Part shown: positions 10,086-20,037 of the stretch, one piece after another | How positions within the stretch are numbered: position 1 is the stretch's first letter | Layout: each line of letters begins with the position of its first letter | Assembly: GCF_000787775.1 (NCBI RefSeq) | Contig: NZ_BBPM01000002.1 | Location: 62,001 to 126,000, forward strand | Reading direction: 5' to 3' | Length of the DNA stretch: 64,000 bases | From: Streptacidiphilus carbonis | GTDB taxonomy: Bacteria > Actinomycetota > Actinomycetes > Streptomycetales > Streptomycetaceae | Notes under the pieces: model-generated | What the model was told of the DNA's origin: nothing | Seen by the model: only the letters and a program-made list of their open reading frames with translations | Databases searched by the model: none | Made by a program: the position numbers and the translations under genes

Positions 10086-10170
10086 TCGCGCAGTTCCCCG
10101 CGCCCCTCCGGTGCTGCAACCGGCCCGCTGTGGGCACGCTGCACCATCAGGGGCGCGGGGAACTGCGCGA
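10086..10170. repeat. dispersed inverted repeat, copy 1 (terminator-like)
   Basis: Perfect 22-bp arms at 10086-10107 and 10149-10170, core GCAGTTCCCCGCGCCCCT and its complement, around a 41-nt loop that contains CCGG-flanked GCTGCAA. It lies between the convergent DUF3515 and ddl genes. Related copies are at about 18.6, 39.0 and 48.4 kb. Likely a bidirectional terminator and a member of a widespread streptomycete intergenic repeat. Confidence 0.85.
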
Positions 10171-10191
10171 CAGGGCATGCAGGCGCCGCGG

Positions 10192-11367
10192 CTACCGCAG
10201 GCCCGTGCTGCGGCGTAGCGCCGCCTTGATCAGACGGTCGATCAGTTCCGGGTAGGCGACCCCGGTCGCCTCCCACATCCGGGGGAAGGCCGAGATCGGG
10301 GTGAACCCCGGCATGGTGTTGATCTCGTTGACCACGAAACCGCCGTCCGGCAGCAGGAAGACGTCGACCCGGGCCAGGCCCTCGCAGGACAGCGCCTCGA
10401 ACACCTCGACGGCCAGCGTGCGCAGCCGCGCGGTCTCGTCGTCGGTCAGCGCCGCGGGGATCTGCACATCGCTGGAGTCGATGTACTTGGCCTCGAAGTC
10501 GTAGAAGTCGTAGCCCTCGCCGACCATCACCTCGGCCGGCAGGCTGGCTCGCGGGCCGTCCTCGAACTCCAGCACGCCGCACTCGAGTTCGCGGCCGACC
10601 AGTCCGGCCTCGACGATGAGCTTGGGGTCGTGCCGGCGGGCCTCCGCCATCGCGGCGTCCAGCTGGGCCGGATCGGAGACCTTGGTGATGCCCATGCTGG
10701 AGCCGGCCCGGGCCGGCTTCACGAACACCGGGAAGCCCAACTCGGCGATCCTGGCCCGGACCGCGGGCCGGTTGGCCTCGTCGGCCCACTCCCGCGGACG
10801 GACCACGGTGTACGGGCCGACCGGCAGCCCGAAGGCCTGCAGCACCCGCTTGGTGTACTCCTTGTCCATGCCCACCGCGCTGGCCAGCACGCCGGAGCCG
10901 ACATAGGGCACCCCGGAGAGCTCCAGCAGGCCCTGGACGGTGCCGTCCTCGCCCCACGGGCCGTGCAGCAGCGGCAGGACCACGTCGACCTCGCCGAGCG
11001 CCTTGGGGACGGCCCCCGGCTCGGTGTAGACCAGCTCGCCCCGGGACACCGGGTTGACCGGCAGGGTGACCTGCCCCTCGGCGGACTCGGCGACCTGGTC
11101 GACGCTGGGGAGGTTCCCGTCGGTGATGGCCATCCTGGCCGGCTCGTCGGCGGTCAGCGCCCAGCGGCCGTCGCTGGTGATGCCGATCGGCAGCACTTCG
11201 TACGCCGAGCGGTCGATGGCGCGCAGCACACTGCCGGCCGTGATCGTGGACACGGCGTGCTCGGAGCTGCGACCACCGAAGACGATCGCGACACGCGGCT
11301 TGCGGGCGGAGGCTGCGGCGGCATCGGGCTCGGCAGCCGGGACTGGGGTGGAGGACTCAGTGCTCAT
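10192..11367 (-). CDS. ddl: D-alanine--D-alanine ligase
   Basis: ATP-grasp ligase joining two D-Ala for peptidoglycan precursors. 391 residues including a 23-residue unstructured N-terminus. Motifs: VFGGRSSEHAVS (about 29-40), LLHGPWGEDGTVQG, the glycine-rich PARAGSSMGITKV and the Mg-binding VNEINTMPGFT near the C-terminus. Nothing in the sequence points to a D-Ala-D-Lac variant and no vanHAX neighbours are present. The next gene upstream on the same strand is gpsA, 93 bp away, so ddl may be in that operon. Confidence 0.93.
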   Translation of the reverse strand: MSTESSTPVPAAEPDAAAASARKPRVAIVFGGRSSEHAVSTITAGSVLRAIDRSAYEVLPIGITSDGRWALTADEPARMAITDGNLPSVDQVAESAEGQVTLPVNPVSRGELVYTEPGAVPKALGEVDVVLPLLHGPWGEDGTVQGLLELSGVPYVGSGVLASAVGMDKEYTKRVLQAFGLPVGPYTVVRPREWADEANRPAVRARIAELGFPVFVKPARAGSSMGITKVSDPAQLDAAMAEARRHDPKLIVEAGLVGRELECGVLEFEDGPRASLPAEVMVGEGYDFYDFEAKYIDSSDVQIPAALTDDETARLRTLAVEVFEALSCEGLARVDVFLLPDGGFVVNEINTMPGFTPISAFPRMWEATGVAYPELIDRLIKAALRRSTGLR

Positions 11368-11460
11368 ATCCCCATGGAGACTACCGTTCGGTCGTTACGG
11401 TTGCGCTCCGGCCTCCGCCGACCGGACGCAGTCGCTCCGGGAGCCGCCCGCTCCCAGGGT

Positions 11461-12465
11461 CTAGTGGCGTTCCGGCTTGGCCGAACGGGACATCAGTTCC
11501 TTGACGGCGACCAGCGGGGGCTTGCCGCCGTGCACGATGTCCACCACGGTCTCGGTGATCGGCATGTCCACCCCGTGCCGCCGGGCCAGGTCCAGCACGG
11601 ACTCGCAGGACTTGACGCCCTCGGCGGTCTGCTTGGTGGCCGCGATGGTCTCCTGGAGGGTCATCCCCCGACCGAGGTTGGTGCCGAACGTGTGGTTCCG
11701 CGACAGCGGCGAGGAGCAGGTGGCGACCAGGTCGCCCATCCCCGCCAACCCCGCGAAGGTGTACGGGTCCGCGCCCATCGCGATGCCCAGCCGGGTGGTC
11801 TCGGCCAGGCCGCGGGTGATCAGCGAGGCCTTGGTGTTGTCGCCGAGGCCCATGCCGTCGGCGATGCCCACGGCCAGCCCGATCACGTTCTTCACCGCGC
11901 CGCCGAGCTCGCAGCCGACCACGTCGGTGACGGTGTAGGGGCGGTAGTAACCGGTGTGGCAGGCCGCCTGGAGCCGCTTGGCGACCTCCTCGTCCTGACA
12001 GGCCACCACGCTTGCCGCGGGCTGCCTGCGGACGATCTCGCCGGCCAGGTTGGGGCCCGACACCACGGCGATCCGCTCCGGACCCGCCTCGGCGACCTCG
12101 GCGATGACCTCGCTCATCAGCTTGGCGGTGCCGAGTTCGACCCCCTTCATCAGGCTGACCAGCACCGTCTCCGGCTCGATCACCCCGCGCCAGGCCCGCA
12201 GATTGGCGCGCAGCGTCTGCGAGGGCACGGTCAGCACCGCGAACTCGGCGCCGGCGGCGGCCTCGGCGGGATCGGTGGTCGCGCTGACGCCCGGCGGGAG
12301 TTCCAGCTCGGGGAAGTAGTCCGGGTTGGAGCGGCCGGTGTTGATGGCGTCCACCAGCTCGGGGCGGCGGCCCCAGAGCGAGACCTCGCAGCCCGCGTCG
12401 GCGAGGATCATGGCAAAGGCGGTTCCCCAGGACCCGGCTCCGAACACGGCACAACGGGTCGTCAC
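11461..12465 (-). CDS. gpsA: NAD(P)H-dependent glycerol-3-phosphate dehydrogenase
   Basis: Reduces dihydroxyacetone phosphate to sn-glycerol 3-phosphate for phospholipid synthesis. 334 residues with the Rossmann motif GAGSWGTA at 9-16, SLMKGVE, and the catalytic-domain segment GCELGGAVKNVIGLAVGIADG. The GTG start overlaps the plsC stop in a GTGA tetranucleotide, so translation is probably coupled. Pairing with an acyltransferase is metabolically sensible because G3P is the acyl acceptor. Confidence 0.95.
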   Translation of the reverse strand: MTTRCAVFGAGSWGTAFAMILADAGCEVSLWGRRPELVDAINTGRSNPDYFPELELPPGVSATTDPAEAAAGAEFAVLTVPSQTLRANLRAWRGVIEPETVLVSLMKGVELGTAKLMSEVIAEVAEAGPERIAVVSGPNLAGEIVRRQPAASVVACQDEEVAKRLQAACHTGYYRPYTVTDVVGCELGGAVKNVIGLAVGIADGMGLGDNTKASLITRGLAETTRLGIAMGADPYTFAGLAGMGDLVATCSSPLSRNHTFGTNLGRGMTLQETIAATKQTAEGVKSCESVLDLARRHGVDMPITETVVDIVHGGKPPLVAVKELMSRSAKPERH

Positions 12466-13241
12466 CGACCGGCCTCCCTCTCCTTGCGCTGCTCCGTCGC
12501 GGCGCGTTGCACGTCGTAGCGTACGGGGGGCGCCTTCTCGTCGCGCAACTCCTCCAGCAGCGCGGTGATGGCGTCCATGATCGCGTCGGTGGCCGCGCGG
12601 AGCACCGGACCGGTGATGGGCTTGCCCTGATAGGCGCTCAGGTCCACCGCGGGGCCCGCGGCGACCTTGACCGTGTGCCTCGGGAACGGCTGGAACCTGC
12701 GGTCGCCCTTACCGCCCTTGGCATAGCGCGGGATGATCTCGTGCGCGCCCCACTGCGCCACCGGGATGACCGGAGCACCGGTCATCAGCGCGACCCTGGC
12801 CGCACCGGTCTTGGCCGTCATCGGCCACAGGCCCGGGTCGCGGGTCAGCGTGCCCTCGGGGTAGAACGCGACGCACTCGCCCTTGTCGACCGCGTCGACG
12901 GCGGCGCGGAAGGCGTGCGCGGCATCGGCGGAGCCCCGGTACACCGGGATCTGCCCCGCGCCGTGCAGGATCCGGCCGATCACCGGCACCTTGAACACCC
13001 CGGCCTTGCCCAGGAAGCGCGCCGGGCGCCCGGAGTCGTACTGGAAGTGGCCGTAGACCAGCGGGTCCAGGTAGGAGTTGTGGTTGATCACGGTGAGGAA
13101 TCCCCCGGTCTCCGGAAAATTCTCCATCCCGCTCCACTCACGCTTGGTCAGCAGGAACAGCGGCGGCTTTCCGATGGCTGCCGCGAGGCGGTACCAGAAT
13201 CCGTATCTGCGACGGGCCGCCTTCGTACTCCTGCCGGGCAC
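12462..13241 (-). CDS. plsC: 1-acyl-sn-glycerol-3-phosphate acyltransferase (PlsC family)
   Basis: 259 residues from a GTG with an ideal AAGGAGG site 7 nt upstream; longer in-frame extensions lack coding character. Acyltransferase motif I H54-NSYL-D59 (HX4D) and motif III FYPEGT (about 126-131) are intact. It transfers an acyl chain to (lyso)phosphatidic acid precursors at the membrane face. It overlaps gpsA by 4 nt and is divergent from cofC. The symbol reflects family; several paralogues usually occur per streptomycete genome. Confidence 0.88.
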   Translation of the reverse strand: MPGRSTKAARRRYGFWYRLAAAIGKPPLFLLTKREWSGMENFPETGGFLTVINHNSYLDPLVYGHFQYDSGRPARFLGKAGVFKVPVIGRILHGAGQIPVYRGSADAAHAFRAAVDAVDKGECVAFYPEGTLTRDPGLWPMTAKTGAARVALMTGAPVIPVAQWGAHEIIPRYAKGGKGDRRFQPFPRHTVKVAAGPAVDLSAYQGKPITGPVLRAATDAIMDAITALLEELRDEKAPPVRYDVQRAATEQRKEREAGR

Positions 13242-13349
13242 GCGCACTCCTCCTTGCACAGTTTCCGCTGATCCTGACCGCACAAGTGTCTCCCGCGGCC
13301 GGACAGACTGTCGAGGCACCCCCCGTGCCGGCCGCCGCGACCGGGCACA

Positions 13350-13994
13350 ATGGCGCTCGTGAGCCTCCCCCGCTGGACCCTGGTTCTGCCGCTGAAACCG
13401 CTGGCGCGCGCCAAGAGCAGGCTGGCCGACGCCACCGGGGCGCTGCGTCCCGAGCTCGCCATGGCCTTCGCCCAGGACACCGTGGCGGCCGCGCTGTCCT
13501 GTCCGTCGGTGGCAAGGGTGCTGGTGGTCTCCGACGACGGCGTCGCCGGGGCGGCGCTGGCCGTGCTGGGCGCGGAGTTGCTGCCGGACCTGCCCGGCGC
13601 CGGGCTCAACGCCGCTCTGGCCCACGGCGCGGAGGCGGCGCGGGAACGGTTCGGGGCCGGCCGGGTCGCCGCCCTGTCGGCCGACCTGCCGGCGCTGCGT
13701 CCGGCGGAACTCGACCGGGTGCTGCGGGCCGCGGCCGGGCAGCGGCGGTCCTTTCTGGCCGACGCCCAGGGCATCGGCACCACGCTGCTGGCGGCGGCCG
13801 CCGGGGTGCCGCTGGCGCCGGGCTTCGAGGGCGGCTCCCGGCTGCGCCACTCCCGTTCCGGCGCCCATGAGCTGACGCTCCCTGACGTTCCCTCGGTGCG
13901 CCGGGACGTGGACACCCTTGACGACCTGCGCGAGGCGCTGGCGCTGGGCACCGGGCCGCGGACCACCGCGCTGGCCGCGCTGGTCAGCCTCTAG
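13350..13994 (+). CDS. cofC: 2-phospho-L-lactate (phosphoenolpyruvate) guanylyltransferase
   Basis: CofC/FbiD enzyme of coenzyme F420 synthesis; in actinobacteria the substrate is thought to be phosphoenolpyruvate. 214 residues with nucleotidyltransferase features LPLKPLARAKSRL near the N-terminus, ALSADLPALRP, and a C-terminal RRDVDTLDDLREAL. No Shine-Dalgarno is visible before the ATG; a GTG three codons later (VSLPRW) is an alternative. The small gene after it is 9 bp away and probably co-transcribed. Confidence 0.88.
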   Translation: MALVSLPRWTLVLPLKPLARAKSRLADATGALRPELAMAFAQDTVAAALSCPSVARVLVVSDDGVAGAALAVLGAELLPDLPGAGLNAALAHGAEAARERFGAGRVAALSADLPALRPAELDRVLRAAAGQRRSFLADAQGIGTTLLAAAAGVPLAPGFEGGSRLRHSRSGAHELTLPDVPSVRRDVDTLDDLREALALGTGPRTTALAALVSL

Positions 13995-14003
13995 GCTGAG
14001 GCC

Positions 14004-14207
14004 ATGCAGGCAACGGCGTTCACGTACTCCCCGGAGACCCGCAGCGGTTCGGTGCTGCTCGACGACGGCACCCCGCTGGCGTTCGACGCAGCGGCGTTCG
14101 ACGCGGGCGGGCTGCTGCTGCTCCGGCCCGGACAGCGGGTCAGGATCGAGACCGAGGGCGAGGGCGAGGCCCGCCGCGTGGTGTTCCTGACTCTGCAGAC
14201 CTTCTGA
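14004..14207 (+). CDS. small hypothetical, cold-shock/OB-like
   Basis: 67 residues, MQATAFTYSPETRSGSVLLDDG to VFLTLQTF. The pattern of short beta strands (GSVLLDDGTPLAF, LLLLRPGQRVRIE, RRVVFLTL) recalls a small OB-fold such as a divergent cold-shock domain, but RNP motifs are not evident. It starts 9 bp after cofC and ends before a bidirectional hairpin, so it is probably the second gene of a cofC transcript. Function unknown. Confidence 0.75.
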   Translation: MQATAFTYSPETRSGSVLLDDGTPLAFDAAAFDAGGLLLLRPGQRVRIETEGEGEARRVVFLTLQTF

Positions 14208-14234
14208 GCGGACCTGCTGAGCAGACCTTCCGAC

Positions 14235-14280
14235 GACGGGCGGGCCGGACCCCGGGGATGGTCCCGGTGCCCGGCCCGTC
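14235..14280. terminator. bidirectional terminator between convergent genes
   Basis: An imperfect long hairpin with outer arms GACGGGC.. and ..GCCCGTC and a GC-rich interior, lying after the 67-residue gene and before the hupS stop on the other strand. It is followed at 14295-14321 by three near-tandem copies of GGTACTGC. Confidence 0.6.
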
Positions 14281-14294
14281 TGCCAGCGCCTACA

Positions 14295-14321
14295 GGTACT
14301 GCTGGTACTGCGGGGTACTGC
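14295..14321. repeat. three near-tandem GGTACTGC repeats
   Basis: GGTACTGC occurs at 14295-14302, 14304-14311 and 14314-14321, just beyond the hupS stop codon. The units are spaced by 1-2 nt. Too short to type; possibly slippage-derived. Confidence 0.6.
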
Positions 14322-14332
14322 TCGGCCTGCGG

Positions 14333-15058
14333 TCAGGCCTTCTTGACGGCCCGCTTGGCGGGGGCCTTCTTGGCGACTGCCTTCTTCGCCGTGGTGGCCT
14401 TGACCGCCGTCTTCTTCGCCGCGACCGCCTTCTTGGCCGTGGTCGCCTTCCTGGCGGCCGGACGGGTCGCCGAGGCGGTGACCGTCTTCTTGGCCGGGGC
14501 CTTGGACGCCGCCGTGGTCTTCTTGACCGCGGTCTTCTTGGCGGTGGTCTTCTTCGCCGGCGTGGCCGCCTTCACGGCCGTGGCCTTCTTGGCAGCGGCG
14601 GCGGTGGTCTTCTTGACCGCGGCTGCCTTCTTCACCGTGGCGGTGGCCTTCTTCGCGGTGGTCTTCTTCGCCGCCGCCTTCTTCGCCGCCGGGGAGCCGG
14701 CCGGGGCCGACATCCCGCTCTTGCCCGGGGTCAGCGAGCCCTTGGGGGCCTTCTTGACCGACGGACCGGTCTTCGGGAGCTTCTTCGAGCCGCTGACCAG
14801 GTCCTTGAAGCCCTGCCCCGGACGGAAGCGGGGCACCGCGGTCTTCTTGACCTTGACCCGCTCGCCGGTCTGCGGGTTGCGGGCGAACCGCGCGGAGCGG
14901 TCGACCTTCTCGAAAGTACCGAACCCGGTGACGGACACGCGGTCTCCCGCGGTCACCGCACGGACGATGGTGTCGAGCACAGCGTCCACTGCTTCTGCGG
15001 CGGCCCGACGGCCACCCAGCTGCTCGGCCACCGCTTCAACAAGCTGCGCCTTGTTCAC
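14333..15058 (-). CDS. hupS: HupS-type HU nucleoid protein with Lys/Ala-rich tail
   Basis: 241 residues. Residues 1 to about 94 are a complete HU fold ([19 protein letters not shown]-binding arm [19 protein letters not shown]). Residues from about 95 on are a low-complexity tail of AAKKTTAKK-type repeats resembling eukaryotic linker histone tails. This two-part form is the streptomycete HupS, associated with sporulation nucleoid compaction and stress in S. coelicolor. GTG start with AGGGGAAG upstream. Transcribed alone from a good promoter. Confidence 0.95.
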   Translation of the reverse strand: MNKAQLVEAVAEQLGGRRAAAEAVDAVLDTIVRAVTAGDRVSVTGFGTFEKVDRSARFARNPQTGERVKVKKTAVPRFRPGQGFKDLVSGSKKLPKTGPSVKKAPKGSLTPGKSGMSAPAGSPAAKKAAAKKTTAKKATATVKKAAAVKKTTAAAAKKATAVKAATPAKKTTAKKTAVKKTTAASKAPAKKTVTASATRPAARKATTAKKAVAAKKTAVKATTAKKAVAKKAPAKRAVKKA

Positions 15059-15080
15059 GTCTTCCCCTTCGGAAACCAGT

Positions 15081-15144
15081 GCCCGGATGATTCTGTTTCG
15101 ATCCGGGCTTTTCGCACGTTAGGCATGTATATGCGGCAATTCAA
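15081..15144 (-). promoter_or_regulatory. hupS promoter and leader hairpin
   Basis: On the minus strand, -35 TTGAAT (15139-15144) and -10 TAACGT (15116-15121) are separated by exactly 17 bp, predicting transcription from about 15109. The resulting leader of about 50 nt contains an 8-bp stem GCCCGGAT/ATCCGGGC (15081-15108). Position and spacing fit a housekeeping sigma promoter. Confidence 0.6.
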
Positions 15145-15189
15145 ATACCAAACCTGCGAATCACCCTTGTGTCGCAATGGATTCGGCTT

Positions 15190-15468
15190 TCAGGACCCGG
15201 GCGGAAGCGGGAGCTCCCCGCTGTCCAGCGCGTCCGTGAAACGGGCCAACCTCCGTGCCGCTTCCGGGAGATCGCGCTTCGCCACCTCGGTTACCAGGAG
15301 CAACGAACGGGTCAGCGCGGCCCGGGTGGGCTCCGACACGTCCAGGGCACGCACCTGGGCGTGTGCCACCTTCAGCCGCGTGGCCACAAGCCTGTAGAGC
15401 TCGACCTGGACAGCCTCCGCCGCGTCTCCCGGGTCGGGGTCGCGAGGGGGTTGGCCGGCCGGACTCAT
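15190..15468 (-). CDS. small conserved hypothetical protein
   Basis: 92 residues, MSPAGQPPRDPDPGDAAEAV to LDSGELPLPPGS, mostly helical (VQVELYRLVATRLKVAHAQV; ALTRSLLLVTEVAKRDL). No motif recognised and no membrane segment. No clear Shine-Dalgarno precedes the ATG. Its place between hupS and leuD looks conserved in streptomycetes. Function unknown. Confidence 0.7.
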   Translation of the reverse strand: MSPAGQPPRDPDPGDAAEAVQVELYRLVATRLKVAHAQVRALDVSEPTRAALTRSLLLVTEVAKRDLPEAARRLARFTDALDSGELPLPPGS

Positions 15469-15549
15469 GTGCTGATTGTGCCATCTGCGGGGAGTTGCAC
15501 CTTCCGGAGCCTCAGTTCGACCTTACACAGAGTCACCGGCGTCACGTCA

Positions 15550-15592
15550 ACGGCCCCCCGGTTCGGTCGTTTGGACCGTTCCGGGGGGCCGT
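15550..15592. terminator. leuCD terminator
   Basis: Perfect 12-bp arms ACGGCCCCCCGG (15550-15561) and CCGGGGGGCCGT (15581-15592), with a nested CGGTC/GACCG stem in the loop. It lies 58 nt after the leuD stop and upstream of the 92-residue gene. Confidence 0.75.
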
Positions 15593-15649
15593 GGTGACGA
15601 ACGCTCAAACTTCAGCCGTACGGCCGCAGCGAGGACCTCCGCGAGGACC

Positions 15650-16246
15650 TCAGCCGACGGGCTGGGTACGCGGCTTGAAGGCGGGGCGGGCGGACTCGAA
15701 GGCGGCGATCTCGGACTCCTGCTGGAGCGTGATGCTGATGTCGTCCAGGCCGTTGAGCAGCCGCCAGCGGACGTTCTCGTCCAACTCGAAGGAGGCGCTG
15801 ACGCCTTCGGCGCGGACCTCGCGGGCCTCCAGGTCCACCGTGATCTCGGCGGTCGGGTCGGCCTCGACCAGGGCCCAGATCTGTTCGACCGTCTCCTGCG
15901 GGAGGATGACCGTCAGCAGACCGTTCTTCAGCGAGTTGCCGCGGAAGATGTCGGCGAAGCGGGACGAGATGACGGCCCGGAAGCCGTAGTTCTCCAGCGC
16001 CCAGACCGCGTGCTCGCGGGAGGAGCCGGTGCCGAACTCGGGTCCGGCGACCAGGACGCTGGCGCCCGCGTACTGCGGCTGGTTGAGGACGAAGCCCTCG
16101 TCCTTGCGCCAGGCTTCGAATAGGCCGTCCTCAAAACCGGTGCGGGTGACCTTCTTCAGCCAGTGCGCCGGGATGATCTGGTCGGTGTCGACGTTGCTGC
16201 GGCGCAGCGGGACGGCCCGGCCGGTGTGGGTGGTGAACTTCTCCAT
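15650..16246 (-). CDS. leuD: 3-isopropylmalate dehydratase small subunit
   Basis: 198 residues, swivel domain of isopropylmalate isomerase; pairs with LeuC to isomerise 2-isopropylmalate (and citramalate in the CimA route). The ATG ([26 protein letters not shown]) is preceded by GGAGG; longer in-frame N-termini are non-coding. The substrate-loop segment [17 protein letters not shown] is intact. It starts 5 bp after the leuC stop, so leuCD is one transcript. Confidence 0.96.
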   Translation of the reverse strand: MEKFTTHTGRAVPLRRSNVDTDQIIPAHWLKKVTRTGFEDGLFEAWRKDEGFVLNQPQYAGASVLVAGPEFGTGSSREHAVWALENYGFRAVISSRFADIFRGNSLKNGLLTVILPQETVEQIWALVEADPTAEITVDLEAREVRAEGVSASFELDENVRWRLLNGLDDISITLQQESEIAAFESARPAFKPRTQPVG

Positions 16247-16251
16247 GGTGC

Positions 16252-17676
<1,425 letters not shown>

Positions 17677-17789
17677 CACTGTCCCTCCGACCGGCTGCAT
17701 CGTCGGTCTACGTGTTGTCATTGCGTGCCCCTGACGGGGTCCTCGGGGCTGCTGTTCCCAAGAGTGGCGCAGATCCCAGAGAATTGAAC

Positions 17790-17818
17790 TTGCGTCTCGC
17801 GATCTGAGACTGCAATAT
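17790..17818 (+). promoter_or_regulatory. ndgR promoter with embedded inverted-repeat operator
   Basis: -35 TTGCGT (17790-17795), 17-bp spacer, -10 CAATAT (17813-17818). The predicted start, 7 nt further, coincides with the A of the ndgR ATG at 17825, so the mRNA would be leaderless; no ribosome site is visible. An imperfect inverted repeat TTGCGTCTC / GAGACTGCAA (17790-17815) spans -35 to -10. Its binding by NdgR would repress ndgR and could act on the divergent leuC promoter. Confidence 0.6.
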
Positions 17819-17824
17819 CAGCGC

Positions 17825-18538
17825 ATGGACAACTCTAGTGGCGTCGGCGTTCTCGACAAGGCTGCTCTGGTGCTGAGCGCGCTGGAGTCAGGCCCCGCAA
17901 CCCTGGCCGGACTGGTGGCAGCGACCGGACTGGCGCGGCCGACCGCGCACCGGCTGGCCGTCGCGTTGGAACACCACCGGCTTGTGACCCGTGACATGCA
18001 GGGCCGTTTCATTCTCGGCCCCCGACTCTCAGAACTCTCGGCGGCGGCCGGCGAGGACCGCCTGCTGGCGACGGCCGGGCCGGTGCTGACGCACCTGCGC
18101 GACGTCACCGGCGAGAGCGCCCAGCTCTACCGCCGCCAGGGCGATCTGCGCATCTGCGTGGCCGCCGCCGAGCGGCTCTCCGGGCTGCGCGACACCGTGC
18201 CGGTCGGCTCCACCCTGCCGATGAAGGCCGGTTCCGCCGCCCAGGTGCTGCTGGCCTGGGAGGAGCCGGAGCGGCTGCACCGCGGCCTGCAGGGCGCGCG
18301 GTTCACCGCGACTGCGCTGTCCGGGGTGCGACGGCGCGGCTGGGCCCAGTCGATCGGCGAGCGCGAGCCCGGGGTGGCCTCGGTGTCCGCGCCGGTGCGC
18401 GGCCCCTCCAACCGGGTGGTCGCGGCGGTGTCCGTGTCCGGACCGATCGAGCGGCTGTCACGGCACCCGGGGCGGCTGCACGCGCAGGCCATCATCGAGG
18501 CGGCGGGGCGGCTCACCGAGGCGCTGCGGCGGGCCTGA
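17825..18538 (+). CDS. ndgR: IclR-family regulator NdgR
   Basis: 237 residues. Winged helix-turn-helix at about residues 8-65 (VLDKAALVLSALE, LAGLVAATGLARPTAHRLAVALE), then the IclR effector domain. Sequence and position divergent from leuCD match NdgR/AreB of streptomycetes, a regulator of leucine and other amino acid genes and of antibiotic production. Probably leaderless and autoregulated, judging from the operator overlapping its promoter. The ligand is not evident from the sequence. Confidence 0.92.
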   Translation: MDNSSGVGVLDKAALVLSALESGPATLAGLVAATGLARPTAHRLAVALEHHRLVTRDMQGRFILGPRLSELSAAAGEDRLLATAGPVLTHLRDVTGESAQLYRRQGDLRICVAAAERLSGLRDTVPVGSTLPMKAGSAAQVLLAWEEPERLHRGLQGARFTATALSGVRRRGWAQSIGEREPGVASVSAPVRGPSNRVVAAVSVSGPIERLSRHPGRLHAQAIIEAAGRLTEALRRA

Positions 18539-18600
18539 GGCGGCTTGCGGGCTGCGGCGGCCTTCTGGCCCTCCTCAGCTGCGGGTCCGTGCTCGGTCGG

Positions 18601-18672
18601 TCGCGCAGTTCCCCACGCCCCTGGGGGTCTGCAACCGGCCCGGTTGCACCTGCCAGGGCGCGGGGAACTGCA
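18601..18672. repeat. dispersed inverted repeat, copy 2 (terminator-like)
   Basis: Arms GCAGTTCCCCACGCCC and GGGCGCGGGGAACTGC (15 of 16 paired) with a nested GCAACCGG/CCGGTTGC stem in the loop. Located between convergent ndgR and the PIG-V-like gene. Same family as the copies at 10.1, 39.0 and 48.4 kb. Confidence 0.8.
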
Positions 18673-18720
18673 CGGCCAGCCACGCATACGCCGCAGCTGA
18701 AAACGGACAGAAACCCCCGT

Positions 18721-19944
18721 TCAGGACGGCGCGCCGCCGTAGAACACCACGAACGCCCCGTACAGGCCCGAGACCAGGGCCGCGGCGCCCAGCACCACCA
18801 GCACGGTGGCCCGCGACCGCAGCCGGGAGACCGACACCGCCAGCGGGAACAGCAGCGGGATCGCCGGCATCAGGAAGCGGGCCAGCGGCGGGTAGGGCGA
18901 GGCGTTGCCCAGGTCGATGACCAGCAGCGCGGCGCTGAAGACCAGCAGGACCAGCGGCTGGCGGTGCAGCAGTGCGATCGCGAACAGCAGCAGGTAGCCG
19001 AAGACACTGAGCGCCATCACCGCGTAGGCCAGCGGGATGCCCTCGGCCGCCCGGTGGCTGAGGAACACCTGGTCGAACCACTTCAGGGTGCTCAGACCGC
19101 CGTCGAAGCTGGAGCCCCAGGCCTGCTGCAGCCGGAAGTACGCGCCCCAGGAGTGCTCCGCCCGGCCCACGTAGAGGATGTAGCCGGCCCAGCCGAGCGG
19201 CGACAGCAGCGCCGCCGCCAGCGGCCGCCACCAGTGCGCCGAGCCGCTTCCGCGCAGACAGCGGTAGAGCTCCACAGCCGCGGCCGCGCACACCGCCGCG
19301 GTCAGCGCCATGGCGCTCGGCCGGCTCAGCCCGGCGAGCAGGCACAGCACTCCCGCGAGCAGCCAGCGACGGGTCAGCACCGCGTACAGGGTCCACACCG
19401 CGATGCAGCTGAACAGTGCCTCCGAGTAGGCGGTGTTCTCCAGGACTGCCAGCGGCAGCACGCCCCAGAGCACCGCGACGACCACACCCGTGCGCTCGCC
19501 GTGGCAGATCCTGGCGACGGCGTATCCGCCCCAGGCCGCGCCGATGCCGCTCACCGAGGAGACCAGCACCAGCGCGGTACCGGCGCTCACCGGGAGCACC
19601 GTCCTGACCGCCTCGCCCAGCCAGGGGAAGAGCGGGAAGAAGGCGCGCGGGCTGTAGGGGATGCCGTGCCGGCCGACCAGCCCGTCCGCCGAGGTGTACC
19701 CGTGCTCGATGACGCGGACGTACCAGCCGGCGTCCCACAGGCCGCCGACGCGCTTCAGCACCGGCCGCCGCCGGTCCGCCCCGACCGCCAGCAGCATCAG
19801 CACACCCAGTGCGCGGACCGCGCAGTATCCCAGCAGGGCCGGTGCGGCGGCGCGGAGCGCGGAGACCGGCCGGGCCGCGGTCCGCTTCAGGGGCGACTGC
19901 CGGGGGATCCGGGGTCGGCGTGCCACCGGGGCAGTCGCTGTCAT
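18721..19944 (-). CDS. integral membrane glycosyltransferase-like protein (PIG-V type)
   Basis: 407 residues with a basic N-terminus and about ten hydrophobic segments. GLWDAGWYVRVIEHGYT (about residues 67-83) carries the acidic, aromatic loop seen in the PIG-V/GT-C mannosyltransferase clan, and FFPLFPW follows it. This suggests transfer of a sugar from a polyprenyl-phosphate donor on the outer membrane face. Donor and acceptor cannot be read from the sequence. The ATG is at the end of a short AT-richer patch. It stands alone, about 90 bp downstream of the ABC permease-like gene. Confidence 0.75.
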   Translation of the reverse strand: MTATAPVARRPRIPRQSPLKRTAARPVSALRAAAPALLGYCAVRALGVLMLLAVGADRRRPVLKRVGGLWDAGWYVRVIEHGYTSADGLVGRHGIPYSPRAFFPLFPWLGEAVRTVLPVSAGTALVLVSSVSGIGAAWGGYAVARICHGERTGVVVAVLWGVLPLAVLENTAYSEALFSCIAVWTLYAVLTRRWLLAGVLCLLAGLSRPSAMALTAAVCAAAAVELYRCLRGSGSAHWWRPLAAALLSPLGWAGYILYVGRAEHSWGAYFRLQQAWGSSFDGGLSTLKWFDQVFLSHRAAEGIPLAYAVMALSVFGYLLLFAIALLHRQPLVLLVFSAALLVIDLGNASPYPPLARFLMPAIPLLFPLAVSVSRLRSRATVLVVLGAAALVSGLYGAFVVFYGGAPS

Positions 19945-20037
19945 ACAAGAACGTTAAGCGATCGCTGTTCGAACCCCGGAGGATCCCTGGGATGTTGCTC
20001 GAATTCTTGTCCGCGTCTTGACCCGCAGCCGTGCTGC

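Noticed and set aside
10192-11367. D-Ala-D-Lac ligase linked to glycopeptide resistance
   Set aside because: No vanH or vanX neighbours, and the housekeeping position next to gpsA-plsC fits ordinary ddl.
14258-15397. A Gly/Leu/Arg-repeat protein antisense to hupS
   Set aside because: Its repeats simply mirror the Lys/Ala repeat tail of HupS.
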